DNA of 64,000 bases. Source: Paramecium tetraurelia. Lineage: Eukaryota > Ciliophora > Oligohymenophorea > Peniculida > Parameciidae. This document shows positions 35,749 through 49,041 of this stretch, in pieces. The notes below the pieces were generated by a model that was not told the origin of the DNA, searched no databases, and saw only the letters and a program-made list of their open reading frames with translations. The position numbers and the translations under genes were made by a program. The stretch covers positions 620,001-684,000 of the forward strand of contig NW_001798955.1 in assembly GCF_000165425.1 (NCBI RefSeq), in the 5' to 3' direction. Position 1 is the stretch's first letter. Each line of letters begins with the position of its first letter.

Positions 35749-36564
35749 TCATTACAGATTTCTAAACTGTTAAGCCACTTTTTCCATTTCTTAATTATTT
35801 AATGATTTTCCAACCAAATCTATTTTTAAAGGAGCCAAACATGAATCAACGACATCTTATAAATCAATTGAACTATCAACTTTGAATTCATTGAAGATTT
35901 ATCCCACAAATGATTTTTAAGGAATTATTTTTGAAGCATTGTCATGTACGCATTTCCATATTGCCAAATCATATTTTAGAGGAACACTCCACCATCTTTA
36001 AGTTAAACTATAAATGAATCCTGGTCTTACAATGATAGGATTCAGCTATTATTGCTAAAAATGCTAATCTTCATGAATACTTGATAGAGATTCTAAATAT
36101 GTTATTCTACTTCTTATTTGGTGGTTAGGTATCTTTTTAAAAAGGGTGGATGAGCAGAACCGCTCACATAAACAAACTTTACATTTGTATTGATCAATTC
36201 TTTCACAACATTTAAAGCAGTGTCTCTATTCATTTATTCATAAGTCCCTTGATCACCTCTAAATTAGTCAATATGAAATATACGGTTTTTTATTGTTTAA
36301 AACTGATGAGTCGATTAGTGTTCCAATAGTGTGAATTACAATATCACTTTTTTATAAAACATCTTTAAATTCATGTGCTTTCATTGCATCACCTTTAATC
36401 CAGTTTACCTCTCTAGTCCAATTTTATTGGTTTGTTGGTTATCCACTTCTAGAGACTCCATTCACTATTGCCCCATATTATAGAGCATTTTTGATTACAT
36501 TAGATCCTACATATCCAGATGATCCTATAACTGTGATAACCTTGCCACTTAATGGTTTAAACAT
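35749..36564 (-). CDS. atypical short-chain dehydrogenase, Coq11/NDUFA9-like, 254 aa
   Basis: Introns of 25 and 26 nt close the frame. The N-terminus is a Rossmann fold (GKVITVIGSSGYVGSNVIKN) with the GxxGxxG loop. VSRSGQP, WIKGDAMKA and IVIHTIGTLID follow, then VKFVYVSGSA and RYLTTKQEVEQ (position of the usual YxxxK, here with RYLTTK). The C-terminal half reads PIIVRPGFIYSLTQRWWSVP. This order matches the atypical extended SDRs Coq11 (coenzyme Q biosynthesis) and NDUFA9 (Complex I). The short size and RPGFIY motif favour the Coq11 side. It is probably mitochondrial. Which of the two it is cannot be settled by eye. Confidence 0.8.
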
Positions 36565-36969
36565 TAAATAATTTAATTAATAATCCTTCATTGTTCTATC
36601 ATTCAGAATTATATTATTCTCAAACTCTTACAAGTTTAATAAATTAATTCTGGTTATAATGAGAAAAAGAGTTATAATATTTATTCATTTTATTGAAGTC
36701 TGATTTATCACTAAATTAAAAGAGCAAAAGTATTTTTTGATGAATAGTTTATAAATAAAATAACGAGAAATATGTTAGTAAAAGGTTTTTCTTATTGAAG
36801 GAATAATTTAGATTAAAATAATAAGATAAAAAATGGAACTAATCAATTTAATACTGATAAAGGGAATATACTAATTATATAAATAGGTCAAATAAAAATA
36901 ATATATTAAAAATTAGATGAAAATTCATTTTGTATATGGGATTTTTTGAAAACATTATTAATCAATACA
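36565..36969. other. intergenic spacer
   Basis: This is about 405 bp of AT-rich sequence between two minus-strand genes. It holds the promoter of the SDR gene and the 3' flank of nothing else visible. No frame or repeat is notable. Confidence 0.5.
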
Positions 36970-38542
36970 TCATTTATAATTATGAGGTGTAACCATGAAG
37001 TTAACTAAACCAGTCTCCTGATCCTTTTTATACTTTCTAAATGCACTTGGACTGTAACCACCAATTCCGAATTTACTTGTTGGGGATTTGTAATCCTTTT
37101 AAATTTCAAAAGCCTCTCCAATATTGATTTCCAAATCTGAATCTTGTGAGACCTATTAGTTATATATATATTTATCGGCATTGGCATCTAAGATTGATTT
37201 AGAAGTTTACTTATTTTTTGCTATAATTACTAGGCAATGCTATCAAGGTTTTTCTCTCTGCATTAAGTGTAAGGTTTGGTGATGACAATAGGAACAAAAT
37301 TAGATTTACTCAAGGGATTATTATCATCATGCAAGCCTAATTCTTCATGATATGGATTAGTGGGTTTTTAAAAGAATATCTGTCTGGGAGTCAAAACAGG
37401 GAAGGCTGGAGTCATTTGCTGATTGTTGGGACTATTGGTTCCCTGATAATCATAGATGTATTGTTAATGATAATTGTTGGAGGACTATTGCTATAGGTTT
37501 ATTAGGATAGTCGTACTTCTTCATTGTCCTGTTGGATTTCGAATTCATCACGAATGATATTGAAGAGAGGACCTTTTTTGGTTCTGATGCATATATCTAT
37601 GTAATCTTCTTTATCAATGTGCTATAGATGAGATGAAAATTCTACCACTTTCTTTTTTGCATTTAGTCTAGAAGATCTCTTCAAAGGAACGTAATTACTA
37701 ACTTCTTCGTATTTGTAATCACTAGTATAATCATCGTCGTCATCGTCATCATCTATTCTGCTTTTTCTCTTCTTGTGGTTTTTCTTCTTTAATTTTAATC
37801 TGCTTTCTCTTTGCTTTGTGTAAAGAGCACTGAGGATAATTGCAAGAAATACTTGAATTCCATAATTTTGTCAATTAATTGCTTGAATTTCTCCTCATTG
37901 AATTGATTAATGTGAGATTTCTACTTGGATTAAGCGAATTCTAAGATGGAGTCCTGTAATCCTTTGCATGCCTAACATAACTTCTTCATGTGATCATCTT
38001 TTAGTTCAGATGGGTTTTTTTCTGCGAGTATAAAAATCTTAGACAAGACTCCTGGCTTGATATCCTTGATCTGTTGGGTACCCTTTTCTTTGCTAAATAT
38101 ATAATCATGCGGATTACTATTCTTGTCTCCAATGAGTTTATTGATTCTCCTAAGACTTCTCCTTAAAGTAGAGTAGAAATGATTTTTGATTGCATTATCT
38201 GTTCTCCCAGGTAGCAGTTTCGCAATTTCTGCCTAATTATTTATTTAACTATTTTCATACCCACTTATTGCCATGTTCTTTGTGTGCGACAAAGATCACT
38301 CTTTCTTCATTTTCACTCCAAGGCTCTTTATTAATTGTTGGATCAAGATGATTATGATACCGTTCTCTACATTATTTTCCAGACCTTCCGAAAAGTCCAT
38401 AAACTTCTTTCATCTTTTCTGCCACAATTGTCCACTTCTTTATCCCATACTACTTAACTAATTATAGAATCGCCATGTCTTCCTAAAATAGAGCAATCTT
38501 AAGGTTACATACTTTTTAATTCCAAGCCTTTCTATCTGTCAT
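36970..38542 (-). CDS. two-repeat Myb (R2R3-type) DNA-binding protein
   Basis: The start MTDRKAWNQK is followed by a 30-nt intron (38483-38512). Repeat 1 reads EDMAILQLVKQYGIKKWTIV ... GKQCRERYHNHLDP. Repeat 2 reads PWSENEERVIFVAHKEHGNKWAEIA ... GRTDNAIKNHFYSTLRR. These carry the tryptophan spacing and recognition helices of Myb proteins. A helical middle (SELKDDHMKKLCQACKGL) and an acidic/basic linker with GAT-repeat-encoded Asp run follow. The C-terminal region is Asn/Gln/Pro-rich and ends FMVTPHNYK. Introns of 28 and 23 nt are clear, and at least one more near 37700 is needed. It is a nuclear transcription factor by family. Confidence 0.88.
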
Positions 38543-38823
38543 ATTTAAATAATTAATTAAATAACTTTATCCACAATTTTACTTAAAAATCAGAAAGAAC
38601 ATTCAAGAACTATCAGTATTTAATACCTAAAAACATATTCACTTGAATATATAGTTGTTTATCTTCTTCTAAGATATTAAAATATTATAATATTTTTAAA
38701 AGTCAAACTTCTTCAAATATCTGCTCTCTTTATCTTTAATCCATTCAAGAAAGAGTAATAATTAAATAAATGCTAAAATTTATAAGAGCCATTAATTCAT
38801 GATTAATTATAATTAAAATAAAT

Positions 38824-39548
38824 TCAACAGCAACTTGATTCAGATTTAGGATTCAATTCACTGCCCTTTGGAGTTGTAGTATTAGAGATTAAGGCAATAA
38901 CCTTTTAGTTTTATGGTTGTTGTTTAATTTAAGATGTACTAATTTTAAAACTTTTATAGGCCTACTAATCTTGTTATATAGTGGAATCCTATTTAGCCTT
39001 TGCTCCTAATTCAAAGGCTGTTTGAAAAGCCTCCTTAAGACCTTCTCCAGTTTTGGAGGAAGTTAATAGCATAGGAAAATCATAATTAAAATTAGCTTTC
39101 CATGCATTTTATACTTGTTAAAGTTACTCTTAAGTATATTTGGTGGGTAGATCTTTTTTGGTCCCAATAATAATTATTTAAATATTTTACGGGCCTTCTT
39201 CTCTTAGCAATTAGATCCAGGTGGCAACATTTTCGAGAGAATTGGACTCACTCAAATCAAAGCAAATCATTGCTGTATTTGCATCCTATAAATATCTTCA
39301 GGGAATGCATATACTTTGGCTGAAAATTTGACCATCTTAATATAGATTTCCTATCCAGCTGTGTCCCATATAGCAATATCGTAAAGCTGATTGTTAATCT
39401 TTACATTTTTCTCCATATTCAAATCAATTCCAATAGTGTTGACAGAATCTGTAGAGAACCTGTCTGTTTTGAATTTGATGATTAAACTTGTTTTGCCAGC
39501 ATTTGAGTTTCCAAGAAGAATAATTTTTAGATTTTGATTTTCTTCCAT
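38824..39548 (-). CDS. Rab-like small GTPase, 231 aa
   Basis: A 29-nt intron near 39270-39300 closes the frame. The P-loop is GNSNAGKTS, switch I region is TIGIDL and G3 is WDTAGQE. The switch II part (IYIKMVKFSAKDANTAMICF) and YDFPMLLTSSKTGEG give the G5 SSK. G4 reads TKKD rather than NKxD, so guanine specificity or affinity may be altered. A linker of about 50 residues (Gln/Ser/Lys-rich) ends in ESSCC, a double-cysteine geranylgeranylation site. Length and the CC end place it among Rab GTPases of vesicle traffic; the subfamily is unclear. It lies 33 bp downstream of the CK1-like gene on the same strand. Confidence 0.9.
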
Positions 39549-39580
39549 ATTAGTTGATAAATAATTAATATACATACTTT

Positions 39581-40985
39581 TCAATCAAAATCCAGTTTAC
39601 CAATGACTCCATTCAATGGTTTTGTGTCAACTTCTGAAGTGTCATCACTCATAGAACTCACATTGCCTGAGGATGAGGAACTGATGTCTTACTGTTTGCA
39701 AATGACAATGGAGAGTCCTCCGAACTTCTTCTTATATTGGTTTTATTAATTAATAGAATTTTGGGTTCCTTCTTGCCTTTCTTGTATAGCAGGCAATTAG
39801 TTTGCAGTCGTATTTCTACTGGTGGGGAATGCAAAATGCTTCATCGTTGATTTTCCTTATCTATCTGGAGAGATAGCATCTGTAATTGAATCTTACTTCT
39901 TGATTTATTGAATAAATGCCATATTATCAACACTGCCAGCATGTTTTAATTTACTGATTCTGACAGGACTGAGGGATGTACTATTTCTCTTCTTGGGTCT
40001 GAGTAGATGAATCCAATCAAATTATAATTGTAGATCATTTTGGCCTAATAATTAAAAAAATGGTTGTTTCAATAGATCATAATTAGGGAATTCATGAGGA
40101 GACAGCAACCTGATGGCATGATATAATTATAGGAATTATTCTGGGAATCCCTTTAATTCTCTTTCAGGGACGAATCTCTGTTTTATTTCGTAATAATATT
40201 TGAGTTTCTCTGAGCGTTTCACATTAGGTTAAGAAGGCAGAAATTTGCCAGAGGTAATGATGTGTAACAAAACATAGAATAAGGATTCTAGGTCATCTCT
40301 GGGACAAGGAACTTAGATATAAAGGATGTTAATTTACATTGTTTTAAATGTGTCCCAATGGATGAGAATTTATTGATATAAAGGTTGAGTTTGTTTTTGT
40401 TGTTGAGTAGGATCTTGCCGTTTTTATCCATGTATTTTGAGGAATATTCGAAGTGAGTGAAATAGATATCAGATGAGAGAGTAGTAATTAGATTGGATAA
40501 TTTTAAGCATCGATGGATTACATTTAAGGAATGCAATTATGAGAGATGAGTAATCTTAACTTAGTTAACACAGCATTACCATTTTCAAAGCAATCAAAGC
40601 AGTAGTCTAAATTGAAAATTTACGCTTCATCAATTAAAAACACAATTTCAATGAGGGTCCTGCTTTCTATTGTACAATGTAATGATAAGAGGTTTCTCCT
40701 ACTTTGAGAATGCCAAATTGGTGAATGTTAGGAGTGATACCATCTTATTTAGAGTATGAATTATACTGTCGCTGGTTTTTTTATATAATCTGCAATAGCA
40801 CTATGACTGATTAGTAACCTATTTTAATGTGTTCCAAAGTATACTATCTATACTAGTATGTCAGCACTTTTGTGATCATCTTTGACTAGCACTGCATTAT
40901 AGTAAACAGAGTTTCTACCAGTATAATAAATAGATGTTAGCAAATATTAATCATCTATAATTACGGGTTTATCATTTTTAAGCAT
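39581..40985 (-). CDS. CK1-like pseudokinase
   Basis: The start MLKNDKPVIIDDQYLLTSIY (40985) leads into a kinase-like N-lobe (YYNAVLVKDD) with several introns that I did not all fix. The catalytic loop reads HSLNVIHRCLKLSNLIT (HRC instead of HRD). The Mg site is YFTHFEYS instead of DFG. Further on the casein-kinase-1 signature appears: DDLESLFYVLLHI, GKFLPSQPN, KGFPEQFLQLYHAIRLL and FPNYDLLKQPFFQLL. The C-tail is Ser/Pro/Asn-rich and ends KPLNGVIGKLDFD. The loss of both catalytic aspartates argues against activity. CK1 membership is clear from the C-lobe. It is divergent from the PP6 gene with only 48 bp between starts. Confidence 0.78.
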
Positions 40986-41033
40986 TTAGAAACTTAATTA
41001 ATCTATAATAATTTAATTAACTATTTTTCAAAA

Positions 41034-42052
41034 ATGGACATAGACAGACATATTGCTACACTCCTAAACGGAGGGTGTTTACCAGAGCGAGACCTCAAAC
41101 TGATCTGCGATAGAGCAAAGGAAATCTTTCTTGAAGAATCCAACGTATAACCGGTACGTGCACCTGTGAATGTGTGTGGAGATATTCATGGTATCATCTT
41201 GTTAATAACATCCAGGTTAATTCTACGATTTGCAAGCTCTCATGAAAGAAGGTGGAGATATCTCCTCTGCCAACTACATCTTCATCGGCGACTTCGTTGA
41301 TCGAGGATATAATTCTGTTGAAACCATGGAGTACCTCTTGTGTTTGAAAGGTAACATGATTATTTTGAATCTTAGTCAAGTACCCTGGCAAGATTATGTT
41401 GCTTCGTGGCAATCATGAATCCCGTCAATGCACTCAGGTCTACGGTTTCTATGAAGAGTTGCTTCGTAAATACGGTAATTGCAGTCCATGGAGATTATTT
41501 ATGGATGTATTCGATTGTCTTCCACTGGCAGCTTTGATCGAGGGTTAAATCCTATGTGTTCACGGTGGTTTATCGCCAGACATGAGAACAATTGACCAAA
41601 TAAGAACCATTGACAGAAAGGTAAATCAAAATATAATAATTTCTCCCATTTTAGATTGAAATCCCCCATGAAGGACCCTTTTGTGATTTGATGTGGTCTG
41701 ATCCAGAAGAAGTAGAATACTGGGCTGTGAATTCCAGAGGAGCTGGCTATCTATTCGGAGCTAAGGTGACTAAGGAATTTTGCAGACTCAATGATCTCAC
41801 ACTTATTTGCAGAGCACATCAATTGGTCATGGAAGGCTACAAATATTGGTTCCCAGTAATTCTTTAGTCCTATTTTAGGATTAAAATTTAGTGACTGTCT
41901 GGTCTGCTCCCAATTATTGCTATAGATGTGGTAACGTTGCTTCTATTTTGTGTTTGGATGAAAATTTGAATTAAACTTGGAAGACATTCAAAGAAGTTCC
42001 TGAAAGTGCCAAAAGCGTCAACCCAAAAAGTGTATTACCCTACTTCTTATGA
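41034..42052 (+). CDS. PPP6C: Ser/Thr protein phosphatase 6 catalytic subunit, 303 aa
   Basis: This is a PPP-family phosphatase. Introns of 25, 25, 34 and 23 nt close the frame. The metal and catalytic motifs are all intact: [65 protein letters not shown] and [11 protein letters not shown]. It ends LPYFL, the methylation-type tail of PP2A/PP4/PP6. [24 protein letters not shown] and [23 protein letters not shown] match PP6 better than PP4 or PP2A. It is certain as a PP2A-like enzyme and likely as PP6. PP6 acts with SAPS subunits in cell-cycle and trafficking control. Confidence 0.95.
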
Positions 42053-42093
42053 AGTATATAATATATTTTGATACTTCTTATGAAGTATATAAT
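42041..42093. repeat. 22-bp direct repeat with internal hairpin at the PP6 3' end
   Basis: The 22 bases at 42041-42062, which include the last codons and TGA of the PP6 gene, recur exactly at 42072-42093. Nine bases separate the two copies. Each copy contains the inverted pair TACTTC / GAAGTA around TTAT, so two tandem 6-bp hairpins can form in the transcript end. Confidence 0.85.
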
Positions 42094-42168
42094 CATAAAA
42101 TTAGTATTAATCTATTATGTGATTTTACAATCTCTATCTTTTTCAACACTTGTTTGTTTAATAAAGTA

Positions 42169-44340
42169 ATGAGTGGAGGAACAGCCAATCATGTAAACTG
42201 GGATGTGGGCCATTTTTATTTCGAAAACTTTAGAAATAGTTAATTTAATAATGTTATAAAATGCAGTTTATTCGGTGGGATGGCTTGGATCACAGCCAAT
42301 CATTTCAATCTCCCTTTTACGATATCTTGTTAAGTCAGATGTCGCTGCTCTTTATGCTTCTTAGTTTTTCATTAGACTTTGGTGTATTGCTGCCTTCCTC
42401 ATCGCCTTTATTTAGTATATTTGATGTTTTAATATCCATAGCAAAATTTTGAGCCTGCAACATCCAATCAAGAATTCCCCGCATGAATTGGCTTAACCAT
42501 TCCGGTTTTCATTTTCTCTTGTTTTCACTTGCGCTATATTCGAATTTATTCAATTAGCATTGACAATTCACGCAGTAACAATCGTATAAAATATAAGTTA
42601 GCCTATTACAGTATCGTTCATTACTTAGCTCTTTACCAATTATTCAGAGCCTTCTTTCGTAGTTGGATCAACAACGTCACTCCCAATACAATATTTTGTT
42701 CATTCCTCCTAATGGCTTTAGTCTATTTACTCGAAGATTGGTTAGTACTCATTCCCAGGAACTGCATTCTAGAATAAGTATCTTTCAGTTAAAAAATCAT
42801 TTGATTGGCAACCTCTTGTAATGGTTATTTGTGCAGCAGCTTCTCATACTCTTGGCATTTGGATGTTTAAGGTTTTGTCAATGAAAATGCATTAAACTTA
42901 AAAAGCTTTTATCGACAGGGTTTCTTGGTCAAACTACATAGCTGACGAACCAGACAAAATCACTTATAGTCTGTGTGTAGTTAACAGTTTGTTCAGCAAA
43001 TACTTCGAGGCTCAATTAAGAATACATTGCGAGACAAATTCTATGTAAATTGATGGACTCTCTTAAAAGGAACTACGATCTTTAATCAAGGACTATTTTG
43101 ATAATCATCTAACTTACAGTTTTCAGTATATGGAGTAATTCAAGATATTCAATTTCAACAAAGAAGGTAATTTAGATGTAATATCTGATAAGCCATTGAT
43201 GATCCTGCCATTTATAAGGAAGAAGACACTTTACTTAGAAGGTTAATTAGGGAGAAGATCTATGAAATCTAGCTTGAGCATCAAAGATACAAGGAATTAT
43301 TTGGCTCTGATAAGTATCTCAATCTCTAATTCGAAATTCTATTTGAAGATTATGGTATACATGAGTACATTTGGGATGACGAAACACCTTATATTTAATT
43401 GATAATTTCATTTTTTGAGGGAATCTTTTGTTTCTGTGCTGCCTTCTATAACCACGAATACGATGACTTATTTTCAAATGGATACTATGTATCAATGTCC
43501 CATGTTTCTTATTATGTATGGATAACTATATTTTTGGGGGTTTTCTAATTGCTAAAAATATTGTACTGATTTAAAAATAATAATGATAGCTCATTTAAAG
43601 TGATGTTTCTGTGGAATGTTCAAACCTATTTTTTTAGTGGCATTTTCACTGAGTTAATTGTGGTGTATATTACAATGCTTTGGATTGAACCTGTTGGATA
43701 TCTATAAGTCTTAGGCTTAATCTTATCTTATAGTATAATGTGTGTATTGTATAGATCTGCTGAAAAAGTGAGAGATCAAAGTAAGCTTAATTTTAATTAC
43801 ATTAGAAAACAAACTCTTCTATTTAAGTTTTATTACTTTCTTGATCAGAGTACAGAAATTTACAGTCAGAGAAGGATCCTAAATAATTCAAATGATGTCT
43901 CTTTGTGCAGAAAGATTAAGTCTCAATGAATTTTTGAATGTCTTGGCTCAAATTCTTTGTACTCATGGAATAGTTAGTTATGATTAATTAAGATAAATCA
44001 AATTCAGTCATTTTGGAGAGAGTCCTTTCTTTTAATTTTAGATTCCATTTATCTTTCAATCTCAACTTAGATATGAAAACAACATTGAAGATCCCTATCT
44101 CCCTGAATTTGATGATGAGCATCTACTTAGAGAAGAGGACAAACAAACAAAGTTTGAAAGGTAATCATACATTCTATTTTAAGATATGTTATTGATAGTA
44201 AATATGAGAATGAGAAATAATCAGTGAAGGATGAAGTCAAATAGTAAGTTATGGAGATTAGAAAATTGAATAAATCGAAAATACTGTAAAGCAACATCTA
44301 GCAATCAAGAATTGTTTAAATTGATGATCATCAAGAGTGA
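42169..44340 (+). CDS. large polytopic membrane protein of unknown family
   Basis: The start MSGGTANHVNWDVGHFYFEN is followed by several hydrophobic segments in the first third (for example FSLVFTCAIFEFIQLALTIH, YFVHSS) and WQPLVMVICAAASHTLGIW. A hydrophilic loop follows with paired helices (KEAIDDPAIYKEEDTLLRRL, YKELFGSDKYLNLQFEILFE). Then come more TM helices (IISFFEGIFCFCAAFYN, VWITIFLGVFQLLKI, VQTYFFSGIFTELIVVYITM, LQVLGLILSYSIMCVLY). The tail is soluble and ends QIDDHQE. Introns of 26, 27, 25 and 23 nt were placed in the second half, and those in the first third are uncertain. I cannot assign it to a channel, transporter or receptor family. Confidence 0.65.
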
Positions 44341-44378
44341 ATTTCATGAAATAAAATTGATAATTCTAATGAATATTT

Positions 44379-45041
44379 TCATTAGTCTATGTATATTTAT
44401 CCATTTCCAAATGATTATTGAATTGCACCTTCAACAAAAAGGAATTCAATAGGTCTGCTTCTCATACATTTATTAGTAACTGTGTAGGCAGTCGTTCCAT
44501 TTTCTTAGATTAGACTCAATGATCCTCCTTCGGGTAAATGAATGGATAACACTTCAAAAGGTAATCCAAAGAATGTCACATTATCTCCTGGACATGACTT
44601 TGCATGTTCTCCCTTGAAATTGCATTCACTAAAAACATAAATACAACCATCTTAAAATGTAGTCACTTTTTCATTGCTATAAACTTTCTCTTATTATACG
44701 CTATTCTCAAAAAGATGATAGTCTGGTTTCTCTGTAGCTCTGACTGCATTTGGATTTGGTTAATCAATAATAAACATTGATTCGACAAATTTGATTGTAT
44801 GCTCACCCGTTTCAGAGGGTGTTAATTTAAGAGCTTCCTCATAGTTCAAGAGAGATGATAACTATTCTTTAATTGAGTCATCTGAACTTCTTCCCAAAAA
44901 TGTGGGTAATCCTTTTTTTTTAATTGTATATATTTCTGTCGATAAATCCTTCTGTTATTTTATATGCTTTTGTTTTTCAAGAAAACTCTCTTGACCTATC
45001 GCTATGGCCAATAGCAAGGCTAATATGTATAATTTTTACAT
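44379..45041 (-). CDS. secreted protein with crystallin-like beta region, 220 aa
   Basis: The frame is intronless, from ATG 45039-45041 to TGA 44379-44381. MQKLYILALLLAIAIGQ is a clean signal peptide. A charged helical region follows (EKQKHIKQQKDLSTEIYTIK). The C-terminal half is beta-rich: DGCIYVFSECNFKGEHAKSC, GDNVTFFGLPFEVLSIHLPE, GGSLSLIQENGTTAY. The 'YVF...C.FKG....C.GD' layout resembles a beta/gamma-crystallin Greek key, with paired Cys. That resemblance is only moderate. It could be a trichocyst matrix or secreted protein, but no proof is in the sequence. Confidence 0.7.
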
Positions 45042-45265
45042 ATTAATAAAAACGGATTTATAATATATATAAAATATATCTCTTTCCTTCTTGATAAAAT
45101 GTTAAAGAATGAAGTATACCCTTCGTTATTATTATCTTTTGGAAAAAAAAAATATATATAAAAATAAAGGATGCAAAAATTTGATTTGGGCATAAAATAA
45201 TTTTCCAAAATTCTAATTCTAAATGTATAGATGACGAAAATAACAAATTTAATTTATCTTCTGCT

Positions 45266-46638
45266 ATGTCAGCTCGAACTCAGTATAATGAAGATATATA
45301 GAAACAATTAATTGAAGTTGTCGAAACGTATGGAGGAAAAAAGTGCAAAAGTTGGACTTAAGTTGCTCGTATTTTCGAATTAACAACCGGTATCAAAGTG
45401 TAAAATACATTTGATTTAAAAAAAAAGTTATTGAAATTTGTTATCATAGATGGGAAATGTTTACTAATTATAAGGAAGAATTTTCCCAAGAGGAACTCAA
45501 AACCCTATACGCAACTGGAGTTCGATGTAGAGGGCGTCATAAAGCAGGAAACGAAGAATTCTTTAAATTGACTGGAAAAAAGTAAATATCAGTAAATCTA
45601 TTTAGATTGTATGTCAATCAATATAGTAAAATGGTGGGTAATTTCTTATTATAAGCCATCAAGTTGTTGTGCTAGTCCTTTTTCAATCAGATCAAGGTCA
45701 AATATAGGCAATTAGGATAAGAAAGGTTTCACAGTAGAATAAGTTATGTCTCCATACATATTCTCCTAAGAGCAGTAGAAATTAATAGACATCTGGATGA
45801 CTTCCTAGTTCAGGAGTTGAAGCGATCAGCTGAAAAGTTTGAATAATTGCTCTTAATCCAAGCTGAACATCATGAAGATGAAAGAATCGACAGGTTTTAA
45901 CATTATAGAAAAGTCATTAACAGAAGAGAATTCAAAAAGATAGCCTTCTTTCTTGATTATGTGAATGAATTAAAATAAATTAGCATCAATTTGTATTAGG
46001 ATTAGGTAGGAAGGCATCCTTTGTTGTTTCCTTAAATTGAAGAAAATAAATCATCAAAGATCTATTAATTATTGATCTGGGAAAATGATTGGCAATCAAA
46101 ATACAACTTATTCTAAGAATGTGCAGCCAAATCTGATTGGGAAGAATATTCAATGTTAATTAAGAAGAACAAAAAAAATGAAGATAACAAATAACTTAAA
46201 AAAAAACCTAATTAATAATAACAATAATAATAATAATTGTAATTAAAATAAAAGTAAAAATCCTATGAAATTATTAACTCAGAAGAAATTGAATCTGAAA
46301 CCAATAAATTGAAATAGAATTCTTATGATCTGATTTCAACAGCTACACATAAGGTTTGTAATAATGCTTCCAAATAGCAAATTAAATAAATGGATAAATA
46401 GGAATTGAAATCTTTTAGGGGTCATTATTATAGAGAAGGTCAAATTAGAACAAAAGGATTAACTACTATCTTATTTGATACAGACATGAAGTCAGATGAG
46501 GAAGAGGCAAATCAATTTGAAAACATAGAAGAAAATAGAAAAGAGTTTTTTGACAAAATGGAGGAATTGTATGATTATGTTTTTGGAGGAAAGGCCAATT
46601 TAGTCTCATTTGAAAGGAGCTAACCAATTCCTTATTGA
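45266..46638 (+). CDS. Myb/SANT-like domain protein, 449 aa
   Basis: A 23-nt intron near 45430-45452 closes the frame. The N-terminal 80 residues look like a Myb/SANT-type helical domain: YNEDIQKQLIEVVETYGGKK, SWTQVARIFELTTGIKVQ, LKKKWEMF, then ELKTLYATGVRCRGRHKAGN. A helical middle (EINRHLDDFLVQELKRSAEK, NRREFKKIAFFLDYVNEL) and a poly-Gln stretch follow. The C-terminal region contains HYYREGQIRTKGLTTILFDT. DNA or chromatin binding is inferred from the N-terminus. The W spacing is imperfect, so the SANT call is moderate. Confidence 0.65.
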
Positions 46639-47146
46639 ATTTCAGCAATTTAAATTAATTTCACAATATTCATTTTAACAAAGTTTAGTTTTCAAGATTT
46701 TGATATAAACATATATAACATCTTAAATATTAAAATAAATTCATTTCTCTTAAGATTTACAGTAAAAGTTCAACAAATTGATGCAACACTCTATTAGCTT
46801 TAGTATATTATTGCAAAGCTCTAAGAGAAATACATAATAAATATATTAAGATAGTTAACTAAATGAAGAGACAATATAGCGATATTAAAATATTAGATGA
46901 AACCCTTTTAGGAATTATTTTATTTAGAATTAGTAAAAAGGTTTCATGAAATCTTATTTTAGGAAATTAGTAAATTCTTCAATAAAGTTAAAATAAATTT
47001 AGCGTATTAGATGATATAATGTAAAATGTAATTTATGAGAAATGATATTAAACTAAATAAAAATCATACGTCATTATAAATATTTCATCATATATATATG
47101 GCACATAAATTTATATCATAAGATATATTAAAAATAGTGAAAGACA
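46639..47146. other. AT-rich intergenic spacer
   Basis: This is about 508 bp between two co-directional genes. It is very AT-rich with no frame of coding-like composition. It should contain the HPD promoter. Confidence 0.5.
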
Positions 47147-48393
<1,247 letters not shown>

Positions 48394-49041
48394 AAATTTA
48401 CAAAAAATTATATGTAAATATATATAAATATATAATATAAAAAACACCTAAATTTATTAAAGGAATTCCTTTAATTCATAAATTTCTAGACTCTCAATTA
48501 TTATTGAGTATTTAAAGGAGATTTTGTTTGGTTTAAATTCTCAGATTTAAAAGGAAAAGAGATTGTTTTTTTCAACATAATTTTTAATTTCTTAGAATTT
48601 TTGTTATGATCTATAAAATGAGATTCTATTTCTTTTTATTCTATATTTAAATTTATTGATGATTAATTTTTCTATAATTTATGTCTAAAACATGGATGAA
48701 TTAATGGTATTCATTATAAAATCTACTTCTACTTGATATAAACTAACATAGTAATTAATGAATATTAATCTATATCCAAATAACTAATAAATCAAGTAGT
48801 AGTTTTATAATGTTTCTAATTCAAACTATTATTTAGTTAATATTTTTTTATTAAGTTTGCTAAATAAAAAAAAAAAAATAATGCATAAAATATATTTGAC
48901 CTTGTAAAAAAATAAAATTGATGATTTTTTTATCATTTTTGATTCAATCTATGTTTAAATCTAAAATACTAAATTCTATAATCATCTGAATAAAATATGT
49001 ATAATAAGAATCTAAAATTTTTATTATTAAAATTAAAAATT
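48394..49041. other. AT-rich intergenic spacer
   Basis: This is about 648 bp with T-runs and A-runs, including an A12 run near 48866. No coding-like frame, tRNA or repeat array is seen. Confidence 0.5.

Noticed and set aside
42175-42310. Repeated ACAGCCAATCAT string as a mobile-element footprint
   Set aside because: Only about 12 bases match between two places in one gene, with no flanking structure.
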